Shown here in pieces: positions 52,255 through 61,275 of a DNA stretch of 64,000 nt. Made by a program: the position numbers and the translations under genes. The stretch lies in IMG/VR virus record IMGVR_UViG_3300042890_006166, positions 1-64,000 of that record. The stretch is one strand, 5' to 3'. The notes beneath the pieces are model-generated. The model saw only the letters and a program-made list of their open reading frames with translations, did no database searches and was not told where the DNA came from. Origin of the DNA: a virus. Position 1 is the first letter of the stretch. The number at the start of each line of letters is the position of its first letter.

Positions 52255-53170
52255 GAAACTTTTATTTGTTCTTCCTGTAAAGCACAGGATGATTTTAAGC
52301 AAAACCCCACACAAATTAGGTTCTATTGCTGGGAGCTTGAATTTTCCAAAGTCTGGAGAAATATCGGCTGCTGAATTTTTAAAATCTATCTCAGAAACAG
52401 TTGAAAAACATGTAAAGAATGGTATAGATGTTACCTGTTTTCAATTATCGGAATCCAATTTAAATTTTCCAGATTTTTCCGATTTGGAAGAGGAACATCC
52501 AGATCTTATTTCACTCGACGAATTGAGCCAACGAATTAGGATTCAGGGTCATCGAATTTTATTTTTTCTATCTTCATATTTTTTCTTGGGATCAAAATTG
52601 CCAGATTCGGTTGAACAAACCCACACGATGATTGGCAAGCTGGCCTCTTTGGTAGAAGGTCTTGGCATATCTGAACCCTGTATTTTACTTCGTGTTGGTA
52701 GTGCCTATGGAAACCGAAAAGAAACTTCCCAAAGATTTTGCCAAGAGATTTCAAAATTTCCAATCACAATCAGGAATATGTTGGCAGTCACGAACGACGA
52801 CAAGCCAAGTTTATTTTCTGTGACCGATTTGTTATCTGGGGTTTTTTATCCGGCAAAAATTCCAATATGTTTTAGATCTCTGGCTCATCAATTTAATTCA
52901 GGGGGTTTGAATTTCAGGGAGGCACTTTTTTTATCATGTTCCACTTGGGAAGCTCCACACAAACCAATTTATTTTCACGGGGAAAGTTCCATGATAGATG
53001 ATAAGGGGATTTCCCTTTCGGCTTCCCCTGCACAACGTTTATCGCACAGAATTCCAACCTTTGGATTAGATGTAGATGTAGTTGTAGAATCACCCGATTC
53101 ATTTAAATCATGTCTTTTATATTTGTCTCAGCATAAATCTTTAATCCCATTAGTAATACCGAAAATTTGA
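52235..53170 (+). CDS. UV damage endonuclease (UvdE)-like TIM-barrel protein, active site altered
   Basis: Up to 311 residues. The start is uncertain: TTG 52235 overlaps the previous gene by 20 nt; ATG 52289 would remove 18 residues. The order VEQTHTMIGKLASLVEGLG, LLRVGSAYGNRKETSQRF, LAVTNDDKPSLFSVTDLL, CSTWEAPHKPIYFHGES and FGLDVDVVVESPDSFKSCLL follows UvdE. Several expected metal ligands seem changed: the VxHxGG-type His is Arg (LLRVG), the Glu of LENDDK is Thr (VTNDDK), and the Asp/His of the FDxHHH strand are missing (CFRSLAHQF). The fold is likely kept while the nuclease activity may be lost. These substitutions are judged from memory of the family. Confidence 0.65.
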   Translation: MKQSEVEKLLFVLPVKHRMILSKTPHKLGSIAGSLNFPKSGEISAAEFLKSISETVEKHVKNGIDVTCFQLSESNLNFPDFSDLEEEHPDLISLDELSQRIRIQGHRILFFLSSYFFLGSKLPDSVEQTHTMIGKLASLVEGLGISEPCILLRVGSAYGNRKETSQRFCQEISKFPITIRNMLAVTNDDKPSLFSVTDLLSGVFYPAKIPICFRSLAHQFNSGGLNFREALFLSCSTWEAPHKPIYFHGESSMIDDKGISLSASPAQRLSHRIPTFGLDVDVVVESPDSFKSCLLYLSQHKSLIPLVIPKI

Positions 53171-53185
53171 TTCAAAATAAAAATT

Positions 53186-53887
53186 ATGATTCCAATTAGT
53201 ACCTTAAAAAATTGTTTGTTCTTTGATGTTGAAACTGCCGGATGGTGCCCAAATCTAGAATGTCTTCGGGAAGAAAATCCAAGATTGGCTAAACTTTGGG
53301 AAAGAAGAGTGAAGTACTACAAATCATATCCTGAATTCCAAAATGCCACAAGTGATGAAATTTATTTGCAGAAAGCGGGTCTTGAGCCAGAATATTCAAG
53401 AATCGTGTGTGTTTCTTTTGGTATGATCAATGAGGATGAGACATTTAAATTTGTTTCCTTTTATGGGGAGGACGAGGAAGACATTTTAATTAAAACCAAA
53501 AAAGTTTTTGTTAACTCCTCGACTAAAAACATGAAATTAGCTGGACACAATATCAAGGGATTCGATGTGCCATGTGTGGGTAAAAGAATGATGTACAATG
53601 GTATTCAACCACCTAGCAATTTGGTGGTCTGGGATAAGAAACCTTGGGAAATTCCCTATTTAGATACCTCAGAAATTTTTGCATTTGGAAGCTGGAGTCA
53701 ACAAAAATACTTGAGTTTAGATTTACTTTCTTGTTCTCTGGGTGTTGAATCCCCAAAAGAAGATATAGATGGATCACAGGTTCATTTCACCTTCTGGGAA
53801 GAAAAAGACATTGAAAAAATTAAGATCTACTGTGAGAAGGACGTTGAAACGGTAATTAAGGTTTTACTCACAGCGAGTAAAATGTAA
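53186..53887 (+). CDS. DEDD-type 3'-5' exonuclease (PolB-exonuclease-like)
   Basis: 233 residues. Exo I: LFFDVETAGW (Asp, Glu). Exo II: LAGHNIKGFDVP (Asp). Exo III: YCEKDVETV (Tyr/Asp). A segment LDTSEIFAFGSWSQQKYLSL recalls the predicted 3'-5' exonuclease family related to the PolB exonuclease domain. No polymerase domain is attached. It probably degrades or proofreads DNA ends. It follows the UvdE-like gene by 15 nt. Confidence 0.85.
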   Translation: MIPISTLKNCLFFDVETAGWCPNLECLREENPRLAKLWERRVKYYKSYPEFQNATSDEIYLQKAGLEPEYSRIVCVSFGMINEDETFKFVSFYGEDEEDILIKTKKVFVNSSTKNMKLAGHNIKGFDVPCVGKRMMYNGIQPPSNLVVWDKKPWEIPYLDTSEIFAFGSWSQQKYLSLDLLSCSLGVESPKEDIDGSQVHFTFWEEKDIEKIKIYCEKDVETVIKVLLTASKM

Positions 53888-53908
53888 ATCTTGTTCGGAA
53901 TTTATTTG

Positions 53909-53916
53909 GATATATA
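53909..53916 (+). promoter_or_regulatory. GATATATA late-promoter-like octamer
   Basis: Exact octamer, 21 nt before the TTG start at 53938. The upstream genes are enzymes and the downstream genes look like head proteins. Confidence 0.6.
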
Positions 53917-53937
53917 GTCCAAATAAATGTCCGGATT

Positions 53938-54708
53938 TTGGGATTTTCTGTTTCAAACTTTGATGAATTTTTAGGTGAAAATGATTTGGGCCGTGCCCAA
54001 TCATCTCCTGTACTTTCTCCAAAAATATGGGATAAATATAAACATCATTCTGGCCAAATTAAATGGGATTTAGATCCCATTGTAAGAAAAAAATTACTTC
54101 GAATATCCGAAACATTCGTCCAAAATGTTGAGGATTCAATTGGTCATAAATGTGAAGTTTCGGATGTTCGTTTAGTAGGTCCCATGTGTGGACCGAAATA
54201 TACTGAGGATTCACCTTTAGAAATTGAGATTGTTTTTGATTTGGATTCGCACAGCGAATCCAAAGGATTGGTGGCAGAAAAAATAAACCACCAGGCTTTT
54301 TTGTGGCATTCAAATCCAGAAACTACTTTAAGGGGACATGAGGTTGAACTTGAGGTTTTAGGCGAAGGGGAATCCCTATCTAAATCTGGTGTTTATTCTT
54401 TGAAAGAATCTAAATGGAAAAAGTTACCCAATTTGGAAGAAAATGAAAATTTCGATCTAGACGAAAAAAGCGCCATCAATGTTTGTTATCTACTAGAAAA
54501 GTTAGAAAGAATCCAAAATTCTGAATTTACAGATCCTAAAGTCGAAAAACAGATTATTAAAAAAGTTCAGGCTAAACTTGGTAAACTAAGAAAAAAAGCT
54601 TTCGATGGAAATTCCAAAACTTTGTTAGAAAGTTCATCTTATCATAAGCTCCTTAAAGGTGGATACATAAAGAGGCTTGTTAAAATCCTAGATCTGAAAC
54701 ATAAATAA
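53938..54708 (+). CDS. Nucleotidyltransferase-fold protein with capsid-targeting-like N-terminus
   Basis: 256 residues from a TTG start. The nearby ATG at 53927 is in another frame and gives only 15 codons. SNFDEFLGEND near the N-terminus has L12-G13-E14, a candidate gp21-type cleavage site after a T4-like targeting sequence. The next 170 residues follow a phage nucleotidyltransferase family (VSDVRLVGPMCGP, SPLEIEIVFDLD, LRGHEVELEVLGEGESLSKS then GVYSLKESKW). The usual G-S and D-x-D catalytic residues read G-P and E-I-E, so activity is doubtful or altered. The C-terminus is helical and basic. Possibly an injected effector (inference). Confidence 0.6.
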   Translation: MGFSVSNFDEFLGENDLGRAQSSPVLSPKIWDKYKHHSGQIKWDLDPIVRKKLLRISETFVQNVEDSIGHKCEVSDVRLVGPMCGPKYTEDSPLEIEIVFDLDSHSESKGLVAEKINHQAFLWHSNPETTLRGHEVELEVLGEGESLSKSGVYSLKESKWKKLPNLEENENFDLDEKSAINVCYLLEKLERIQNSEFTDPKVEKQIIKKVQAKLGKLRKKAFDGNSKTLLESSSYHKLLKGGYIKRLVKILDLKHK

Positions 54709-54717
54709 TAATAAAAT

Positions 54718-57360
54718 ATGATTTTACTTTTTAAAAAAAATTCGACTTTCACTGCAAGTCAAGATCCGGATTCACCCGGATCAGTTTTCCCTATTATTTC
54801 CTTCCCTACTAGCGTAGAGGGAACGCCCACCGATCTTAATGATTTTCAGTGGTGGTCATACACAGATAAATGGCAACAATGGTTGAAAAAAAATCCTAGA
54901 AGTTGGACTGCAGAAGCAGAATCATATTTTGACGTTGGTCAATCTTTGTTAGAAGATTTTGAAGAGGTAGAAGATTTCTATCGTCAATTTTTTGATTTTC
55001 AAAAAAATTCAATAATTAATTCGGGCCGAATTTCTGGATTCGATGAATTTTTAAAAGTTTATGAAGCGGAGGAAAATACAGGAAACTCCAAAGAAAGAGC
55101 CACAAAATTCATGTATGCGGTCGAACAACTACAAAAAAACGGAGTACTAAAGGACACATTGCAACTCGATACATTAAAGGAAGAAGAAGATTATGCAATT
55201 GTTTTTGATCCGTTTGACGAGTCTGGAAGTCCAGTACCAGAAGGAAGACAGGCAATAAAATTCAAGAAAATTAAGGACACCCCAAAATTAGTAATAGGTG
55301 AGATGACCTATTCAATTCCACTGGGGACAGAACCAAAAACAGATGCTAAAGCTTATTTGTTGGACGTTGCTGAATTTACTTCTAAAGTATTAACTGCAGG
55401 TATTGGTTTAGCTGCAGTTGTCGTAGCATCAAAAGTAGCAGGTTCTGTAGCCGCATCTATGTTTTTATGGAAAAAAGCTAAAGGAATTTTTAAGGGGACA
55501 GAAAGGGTTAAATCTATTGCTCAGAAAGGAACTTGGGAATCAATCAAAAATTTTTTTGGTGGTGGTCCTTCGTTAGAAGGTAAAACAGTTAAACTACCAA
55601 ATGGGGTATTTGTAAAAGATGGTGTTCCTTATGTTAAGAGGGGCGGAAAAACCATAAAGCTTGCTGGAGCGGTTGGAAAAAATGCCATGAACAGAGCTAA
55701 AATTAAATTGTCTGGTAAGGTAGCTGGGAAGGGAGCAGCCAAAGCAGGATCTAAACTTCTTGGCAGAGGAGTTACTAAATTTTTAGGACCGATTGGACTT
55801 GGACTTGCTGCAGTGGACATTATTCAATCTTCTTACAATTGGTTTTCAAGTAAACAAGCTCCCAGGTATGGAGAGGTAGATGATTTCGCATCCAAAGTAT
55901 TTGAACCTGGAAAAATTCAAATTGGTAAACCAATCACAGTGTGTTGGACGAATGATGCTGGAGGAGGATGGGCTTCTTATATATTTTCAACTGACACCAG
56001 GACAACCATGGACTTGATTAAAATATTAGAAATCGACGGATTATCTTATTTTATGTTGATTGATGTTCATTCCAAAGAATTAAAAAAATTGGTAACTGAG
56101 AATGAGCTCGTTTTACTAGTTTTTAATGAGAATGATAAATTCGAACATGGGGTTTTAGATAATGATGATCTAGAATTTGAAATGGTTGCTTTACAGAATA
56201 TGGATGATTACAAGATGGCAACTTCTTTTGTAGGATATTGTGATTGGGATGAGATGGAAAAAGCTTATCAAGAAGCTCCAGACAAAACTTATTATGTACC
56301 AGAAGGAGCTCCAGAATCTTATGAATTTAATTTCCAAAACCAAGGTGGGAACAAATTGAATGTTTCCGGAAAACTTTTATCCGAATCTGAGTTGGATAAT
56401 TTGGGGGTCGAAAGATTTTTACCTGACTTTGCTGGGCAAGGTAATTCTGATATGAAAGAGAATAATAATTTCTTGGCGGAAACTTCGAAATTTTTAAATG
56501 AAAAAACATCTACACTCTCTTTTGATGAATTTAATTTCATCTTTGAAGCAACAAATTCTCGAGGTGATAGCGAATCTTCAGAAGATACAGAATCAACAGA
56601 AAAAGAGAAAAATAGTTCGAAAAAATCTAATATCCCTGATGTAGAAGATCTGGAAAAACAATGGATTGAGGATTATGAAAGGTCAGAAAAAATCCAAAAT
56701 CAAAAAGAAAAATCCAATGAAAACCAAGAAAATTCAACTTATTCTAGATTGTCACTCCCAATTTATCAGATAAATACAATAGAATTTGTTGATCCCGAAG
56801 TTAAAGACAGAAAGCCGGAAATTAAATATTTTGTAGTTGGTGATGAAAGTTTAGAAGCTTCCCCTGGTGATCCTATCGTAGTTGAAGTTACATCAAACGA
56901 TCCTGTTTATAATCCTCGTTTTGGACTTGCAACTTACGAAAAGCCTAAAGAAGTGGAAGAACCAGAAGAAGAGGAAGAAATAGCTCCGCTTCAGCCTGGT
57001 CCAGAAGACGGAGAAGATGAAAAAGTGAAGGCATCCCCGAAAGATGTAAGCATAGTTGATAGGAAAAGAAGATTAATCATTAAAGATGACCCGTCTGGGG
57101 AGGCAGGAGAAGACGTGAATGTAGCAGAAGAATTTTTAACTCCAGATCAACGAAAAGAATTAGGAATTGAAAATTGGAAAACCGTTACAAAAGTTACATT
57201 GGTTTATGATAGAGATAAAAAGCCAACCAAGGTGATTTTGAAAAACAAAGAGGCAGGAATTCTAGGAGATAGAGTCAGAAGAATAAAAAGGGGACAAGCA
57301 GGTTTTGACGCCGCTGTAAAATTTGCAGAAGAAATTAAAGATAGAATTTCTTACAAATAA
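54718..57360 (+). CDS. Large probable internal virion protein with hydrophobic segments
   Basis: 880 residues, not recognised. A Trp-rich N-terminal part (DFQWWSYTDKWQQWLKKNPR) precedes a hydrophobic stretch (about 224-250: VLTAGIGLAAVVVASKVAGS), a basic Gly/Ala-rich zone and a second hydrophobic stretch (LGRGVTKFLGPIGLGLAAVD, about 345-365). The second half is acidic and charged, with internal FLNEKTSTLSFDEF. Membrane-like helices inside a large soluble protein, between a targeted internal protein and the prohead genes, recall ejection proteins. It might help DNA or proteins cross the envelope. This is inference. Confidence 0.6.
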   Translation: MILLFKKNSTFTASQDPDSPGSVFPIISFPTSVEGTPTDLNDFQWWSYTDKWQQWLKKNPRSWTAEAESYFDVGQSLLEDFEEVEDFYRQFFDFQKNSIINSGRISGFDEFLKVYEAEENTGNSKERATKFMYAVEQLQKNGVLKDTLQLDTLKEEEDYAIVFDPFDESGSPVPEGRQAIKFKKIKDTPKLVIGEMTYSIPLGTEPKTDAKAYLLDVAEFTSKVLTAGIGLAAVVVASKVAGSVAASMFLWKKAKGIFKGTERVKSIAQKGTWESIKNFFGGGPSLEGKTVKLPNGVFVKDGVPYVKRGGKTIKLAGAVGKNAMNRAKIKLSGKVAGKGAAKAGSKLLGRGVTKFLGPIGLGLAAVDIIQSSYNWFSSKQAPRYGEVDDFASKVFEPGKIQIGKPITVCWTNDAGGGWASYIFSTDTRTTMDLIKILEIDGLSYFMLIDVHSKELKKLVTENELVLLVFNENDKFEHGVLDNDDLEFEMVALQNMDDYKMATSFVGYCDWDEMEKAYQEAPDKTYYVPEGAPESYEFNFQNQGGNKLNVSGKLLSESELDNLGVERFLPDFAGQGNSDMKENNNFLAETSKFLNEKTSTLSFDEFNFIFEATNSRGDSESSEDTESTEKEKNSSKKSNIPDVEDLEKQWIEDYERSEKIQNQKEKSNENQENSTYSRLSLPIYQINTIEFVDPEVKDRKPEIKYFVVGDESLEASPGDPIVVEVTSNDPVYNPRFGLATYEKPKEVEEPEEEEEIAPLQPGPEDGEDEKVKASPKDVSIVDRKRRLIIKDDPSGEAGEDVNVAEEFLTPDQRKELGIENWKTVTKVTLVYDRDKKPTKVILKNKEAGILGDRVRRIKRGQAGFDAAVKFAEEIKDRISYK

Positions 57361-57401
57361 TTAACAAGTGTTAAAAACTCAAAATTTTGTAAAGTTATTT
57401 T

Positions 57402-57409
57402 GATATATA
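57402..57409 (+). promoter_or_regulatory. GATATATA late-promoter-like octamer
   Basis: Exact octamer, 16 nt before the ATG at 57426; the likely promoter of the protease-scaffold-capsid transcript, since none is seen before the capsid gene itself. Confidence 0.6.
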
Positions 57410-57425
57410 AGAGATAAAAAAAAGA

Positions 57426-59459
57426 ATGATGATGGAAGATTTACCTTTTATGAATGAGAATCTGGTGTTTATCTTGGAGAAGCAAGGTCATCACGTTGAG
57501 GCTTCTAAAGACTCAGATGGCTACACTTTAAAAGGTATTGCAGCACAGTTCGGGAAAGAAAACAATAACAACAGAATTTACGAAGAAAGTGAATATCTCC
57601 CACATTTGGATTACCTGAATGATAAGATCAAACAAAAGAGATTGGTTGGAGAGTTGGATCATCCTGAAAAATTTGATGTCTCTTTGAAGAATATCTCTCA
57701 TATCATCGAGGATCTCCAATACGACAAAAGCGGAAGAGTACTTAAAATCACGGTAAAATTGCTTGACACTCCTGCTGGCCAAATAGCCAAGAAATTGGTT
57801 GATGCAGGCATTCCACTTTCTATTTCTTCTCGTGCAGCTGGAAATGTTGGCCCAGATAAGAAAGTTCAAATTAAAAAAATCTTCACTTATGATCTTGTAG
57901 CAGATCCAGGTTTTCAGGATGCTCAATTAGAAAGAGTATACGAAAGCGCTGGTTTTACATTCTCTGATTTTTCGAATCGGAACAAAAATTCAGTTGTTCA
58001 CGATCTAAAATGTCTCAACGAGTCTTTAGGTATCAAAAATGATTCGGGAGTGATGATATATAAGGTTGACGATAATGAAGAATTTAAAAAAATACTCAAA
58101 TCAGACAAAAATAAAAATAACATCATGGAGTCCAGAAAAGAATATGTAACGAGTGAAGAACTCAACAATTATTCCATTTTCTTAAAGAAAAAAATGGATG
58201 AGCTCGAGTCTCAAATCCGCGAGGCTAAGACCACTCAGAATTTGGTAGAAAGCTCAGATTCTTATACAAAACAACTCGAGGAAAGAGTAGATCGTCTAGA
58301 AAAATACTGCGAGTATTTGGCAGAAAATCTGGAAGCATCTATCAAGTATGGCGAATACGTTGCAGAGAATTTGGACAACTCCATTACTTACAGCAAATAT
58401 CTCGCAGAGAATCTTGACAAGAATATCTCCTATTCTAAATACCTCGCAGAGAACGTTGACAAGTCAATTTTGTATTCCGAGTATGTGGCAGAGAACGTGG
58501 ATAAAGGTATTAACTACTCTAAATATCTCGCAGAAAAATTGGATGACACCATTCAATATTCCGAATATCTTGCAGAGAATGTGGATCACACTATTGCCTA
58601 CTCAGAATATCTGGCAGAAAATGTAGACAGAAATATTTCTTATTCTGAATATCTCGCAGAGAAGTTAGATAGAAACATTTCTTATGCTGAATATCTCGCG
58701 GAGAATTTGGACAAAGGTATTGCCTACTCAGAATATCTTGGTGAAAACCTTGATAAAGGTATTGCCTACTCAGAATATATTGGCGAAAAATTAGAACAAG
58801 GAATTTCTTATTCCGAATATTTGGCAGAAAATGTAAACAGAACAATTTCTTATTCTGAATACATAGCCGAAAAATTAAATGGCACGATTTCGTACACCGA
58901 GTCTTTGTCTGAAAGCGTAGGATATCAACCAGTGGTTGAAAAAGACGCACGGAGACAGGCAGAAGTCGCCTCAAGAACTGAATTAGCGGAGTCTGGGTTT
59001 GCAGGAGATTATACAAATCTTGGCAAACAAATTGATTTCCTAATTGAGTCGGTCCAAACCCAAAAGACCGAAAATGATCAAAGAAAGGCTGAAAGCAAAT
59101 GGCAGCCTACTGCTCAAACACAAAAAGCAGAACAAGTTCTCAACGAGAATGCAGACGCCAAACCAACATCTGGCCACAAGTTCATCGACGAGATGCCAAC
59201 AGAGTATGCTCCGATTTGGGAGTCATTGAGCGAAGGACATAAGCAATCAATTATTGCCCAGTCTATTTTCCACAATCTCAATACACCTTATCAGATCAGA
59301 AATTTCTGGTCAACCCGTCAATTTGGACCTAAGCCTCTGGCTATGCAAAAATTGCAAGAGAACGAAAACATATCAGAGTCTTCAAACAGTCAGGCAACCG
59401 CTGCTTACAGCAACGATTATCTGAGCTGGGTGGCTAAGTCACTAGAAGGCAAATTCTAA
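57426..59459 (+). CDS. gp21: Prohead protease-scaffold fusion (gp21-gp22 type)
   Basis: 677 residues. The N-terminal 185 are the T4 gp21-type prohead protease: GIAAQFGKENNNNRIYEES, VGELDHPEKFDVSLKNISHI (His of the active site), PLSISSRAAGNVG (nucleophile Ser) and FTYDLVADPGF. The C-terminal 490 are scaffold-like: helix 220-293, fourteen 14-residue repeats at 294-489, and a terminal domain ending LSWVAKSLEGKF. T4 encodes protease and scaffold (gp22) separately; here one chain has both. It would nucleate the prohead core, then cut capsid and core proteins after L-x-E. ATGs at 57426 and 57429 are both possible. Confidence 0.9.
   Translation: MMMEDLPFMNENLVFILEKQGHHVEASKDSDGYTLKGIAAQFGKENNNNRIYEESEYLPHLDYLNDKIKQKRLVGELDHPEKFDVSLKNISHIIEDLQYDKSGRVLKITVKLLDTPAGQIAKKLVDAGIPLSISSRAAGNVGPDKKVQIKKIFTYDLVADPGFQDAQLERVYESAGFTFSDFSNRNKNSVVHDLKCLNESLGIKNDSGVMIYKVDDNEEFKKILKSDKNKNNIMESRKEYVTSEELNNYSIFLKKKMDELESQIREAKTTQNLVESSDSYTKQLEERVDRLEKYCEYLAENLEASIKYGEYVAENLDNSITYSKYLAENLDKNISYSKYLAENVDKSILYSEYVAENVDKGINYSKYLAEKLDDTIQYSEYLAENVDHTIAYSEYLAENVDRNISYSEYLAEKLDRNISYAEYLAENLDKGIAYSEYLGENLDKGIAYSEYIGEKLEQGISYSEYLAENVNRTISYSEYIAEKLNGTISYTESLSESVGYQPVVEKDARRQAEVASRTELAESGFAGDYTNLGKQIDFLIESVQTQKTENDQRKAESKWQPTAQTQKAEQVLNENADAKPTSGHKFIDEMPTEYAPIWESLSEGHKQSIIAQSIFHNLNTPYQIRNFWSTRQFGPKPLAMQKLQENENISESSNSQATAAYSNDYLSWVAKSLEGKF
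58305..58892 (+). repeat. Fourteen 42-bp repeats encoding YSEYLAENxDxxIx
   Basis: Fourteen consecutive 42-bp units (codons 294-489) of consensus Y-S-E-Y-L-A-E-N-V/L-D-x-x-I-x, with a degenerate fifteenth (YTESLSES). The length is two heptads, with Y, L/V and I spaced for a coiled coil. Twelve units contain [LVI]-A-E, and units 11 and 12 have L-G-E and I-G-E. Codons vary between units, so the protein pattern is under selection. Confidence 0.92.
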
Positions 59460-59484
59460 AAAAACAAAAAAAATCTCTAAAAAA

Positions 59485-61212
59485 ATGAAACTAATTAACG
59501 AAGCTGAGATCTTCGATACCTGGTCGCCTATCATCGAACAGAAAGCTGGTATCACTGATCCTTCTAAAAAAGCGTGGTTGTCTAAATACTGCCACTATCA
59601 CTCCCTCAACGAATCTGCCGGTGCATACCAGTCGTTGAACGTTGTCAACGGCATGGGTCCCGTTGCACCTCCTGTCTTTCCTGGAGCAACACAAGCTACT
59701 TCGGTTGGTGGTTACGGTCCTAACCAAGGATTCTACAGCCAATCTTGGCAAGGTTCTGGCGATAAGTTTCCTTCACTTCTTCCTTTGGCTATTCAGGTAG
59801 CTGCGAAGACTGTAGGTTTCGATATCGTTCCAGTTATTCCTATGTCAGGTCCTTCTGGCGTTTTGTCTTACCTCGACTACGTGTATGCCGGTGGTAAACT
59901 CAGTCCTCAATCCGTAGGTACTACCGCAGCCGATGCTTTGGCCGCTGCTCCTGCAATGATCAAATTGCAAATCACCACCCAGACAGACATGTCTTTACTA
60001 GTAGTAGGACCAGGCACACCAGGTACTACGTATTACATTACTAACGCTACATCAGCAGGTGCTTATATCTCTGCTAGGTTTGTTGGTCTTTCTAGGATTG
60101 ACGGCTTCCCGATCTTCGAAATTATCGGAATTACAGAAGGCGAATCTGTTGCTTCCGTTGTTAATGGGGGTGCAACTAAAGTTGGTACTTCAATCAACGG
60201 AGCTGAAGTTGGTACTACCACATCTACTGCTTCTTTGGTTAAAGCTTTGGAAGATCATATCCAAGGTTTCTCTGGAGCTGGTTTCTATGACGACCAGAAC
60301 TGGCAGGGTCCTTTCGTAGATGGTACGAGGACTTACAATCCAATGCTTAGAGGCGTAGGTGAAGAAAACTACTACAACTTGATGGGTCTTTCGACCTTCA
60401 CGAAGTTCGTAGAAGCTGACACCTTCCAGGTAGCTGCTTCCGTCACTACGGAGCAAATCCAGGACCTTAACAAGCAGTTCGGTATCGACGTCATTTCTAT
60501 GATCGAGAACGCACTGGTTAATGAGGTTTCTCAGGCGATTAACAAGCACATTCTGGCCAGAGCTTTTGCTCTCGGTTGGTCTAACTGTTATGACTTCAAC
60601 ACAGTTGAAGGTCAAAACCTGAACCTGAATTTGGTTCTTGGTGGACTTGCTGGTTCTTACACCATTCCTTCCTATGTTGGAAAAACAGACCAGCCTTTGA
60701 CTATGACTGGTACCGCAGGTCCTGCAAATGGTGGATATGAAAACTTGTCAACTCTACAGAGAAGACTTTTCTCCCGTATCCTTGCAGCCGCTAACGTGGT
60801 AGCAAACAGAGGTAGAAGGGGTCCTGCTAACTTCATCGTCACCAATGCAAACTTGGCTTCGGCGATGCAAGATATCAGCCAATTCACCTTTGCTCCTTTC
60901 ACCAATACCTTGACTCAGAACAACGGTACTTTGTACCCAGTTGGATCTTTGGCCGGTATGACCGTGTATGTGGATCAAAACATGAGGTACAACGACACCA
61001 GAATCCTCGTTGGAAGAAAAGGTGGTGATGATGAGCCAGGTCTCAAATTCATGCCTTACATGATGGCAGAATCGATTCAGACAATCTCTGAAGGTACAAT
61101 GTCACCTAAAATCGCAGTTAAGTCTCGTTACTCTCTAGTAGAAGCTGGTTTCCACCCAGAAACCATGTATCTCTGCTTCAATGTTAACCTGCCTACTGGC
61201 GGTCTGGTTTAA
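59485..61212 (+). CDS. gp23: Major capsid protein (gp23-like)
   Basis: 575 residues; T4 gp23 has 521. It starts MKLINEAEIFDTWSPIIEQK. GFDIVPVIPMSGPSGVLSYL with DYVYAGGKL, and TEQIQDLNKQFGIDVISMIE with NALVNEVSQAINKHIL, match T4-type HK97-fold capsid proteins. The C-terminus has MAESIQTISEGTMSPKIAVK. L41-N42-E43 (SLNESAG) is the best candidate for N-terminal trimming by the fused prohead protease just upstream. Codon use shifts to more C-ending codons than in the neighbours, consistent with very high expression. No GATATATA precedes it, so it probably relies on the 57402 promoter. A strong terminator follows. Confidence 0.95.
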   Translation: MKLINEAEIFDTWSPIIEQKAGITDPSKKAWLSKYCHYHSLNESAGAYQSLNVVNGMGPVAPPVFPGATQATSVGGYGPNQGFYSQSWQGSGDKFPSLLPLAIQVAAKTVGFDIVPVIPMSGPSGVLSYLDYVYAGGKLSPQSVGTTAADALAAAPAMIKLQITTQTDMSLLVVGPGTPGTTYYITNATSAGAYISARFVGLSRIDGFPIFEIIGITEGESVASVVNGGATKVGTSINGAEVGTTTSTASLVKALEDHIQGFSGAGFYDDQNWQGPFVDGTRTYNPMLRGVGEENYYNLMGLSTFTKFVEADTFQVAASVTTEQIQDLNKQFGIDVISMIENALVNEVSQAINKHILARAFALGWSNCYDFNTVEGQNLNLNLVLGGLAGSYTIPSYVGKTDQPLTMTGTAGPANGGYENLSTLQRRLFSRILAAANVVANRGRRGPANFIVTNANLASAMQDISQFTFAPFTNTLTQNNGTLYPVGSLAGMTVYVDQNMRYNDTRILVGRKGGDDEPGLKFMPYMMAESIQTISEGTMSPKIAVKSRYSLVEAGFHPETMYLCFNVNLPTGGLV

Positions 61213-61233
61213 TCCTAACCAGATAACAACAAG

Positions 61234-61261
61234 AACCCCAGGCTTCGGTCTGGGGTTTTTT
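61234..61261 (+). terminator. Rho-independent terminator after the capsid gene
   Basis: AACCCCAG-GC, TTCG loop, GT-CTGGGGTT, then TTTT: a 10-bp GC-rich stem (one G-T wobble) with a stable UUCG tetraloop and U-tract, 22 nt after the capsid stop. It is the strongest terminator in the window. Confidence 0.95.
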
Positions 61262-61275
61262 GTTTGTGAAGAAAA

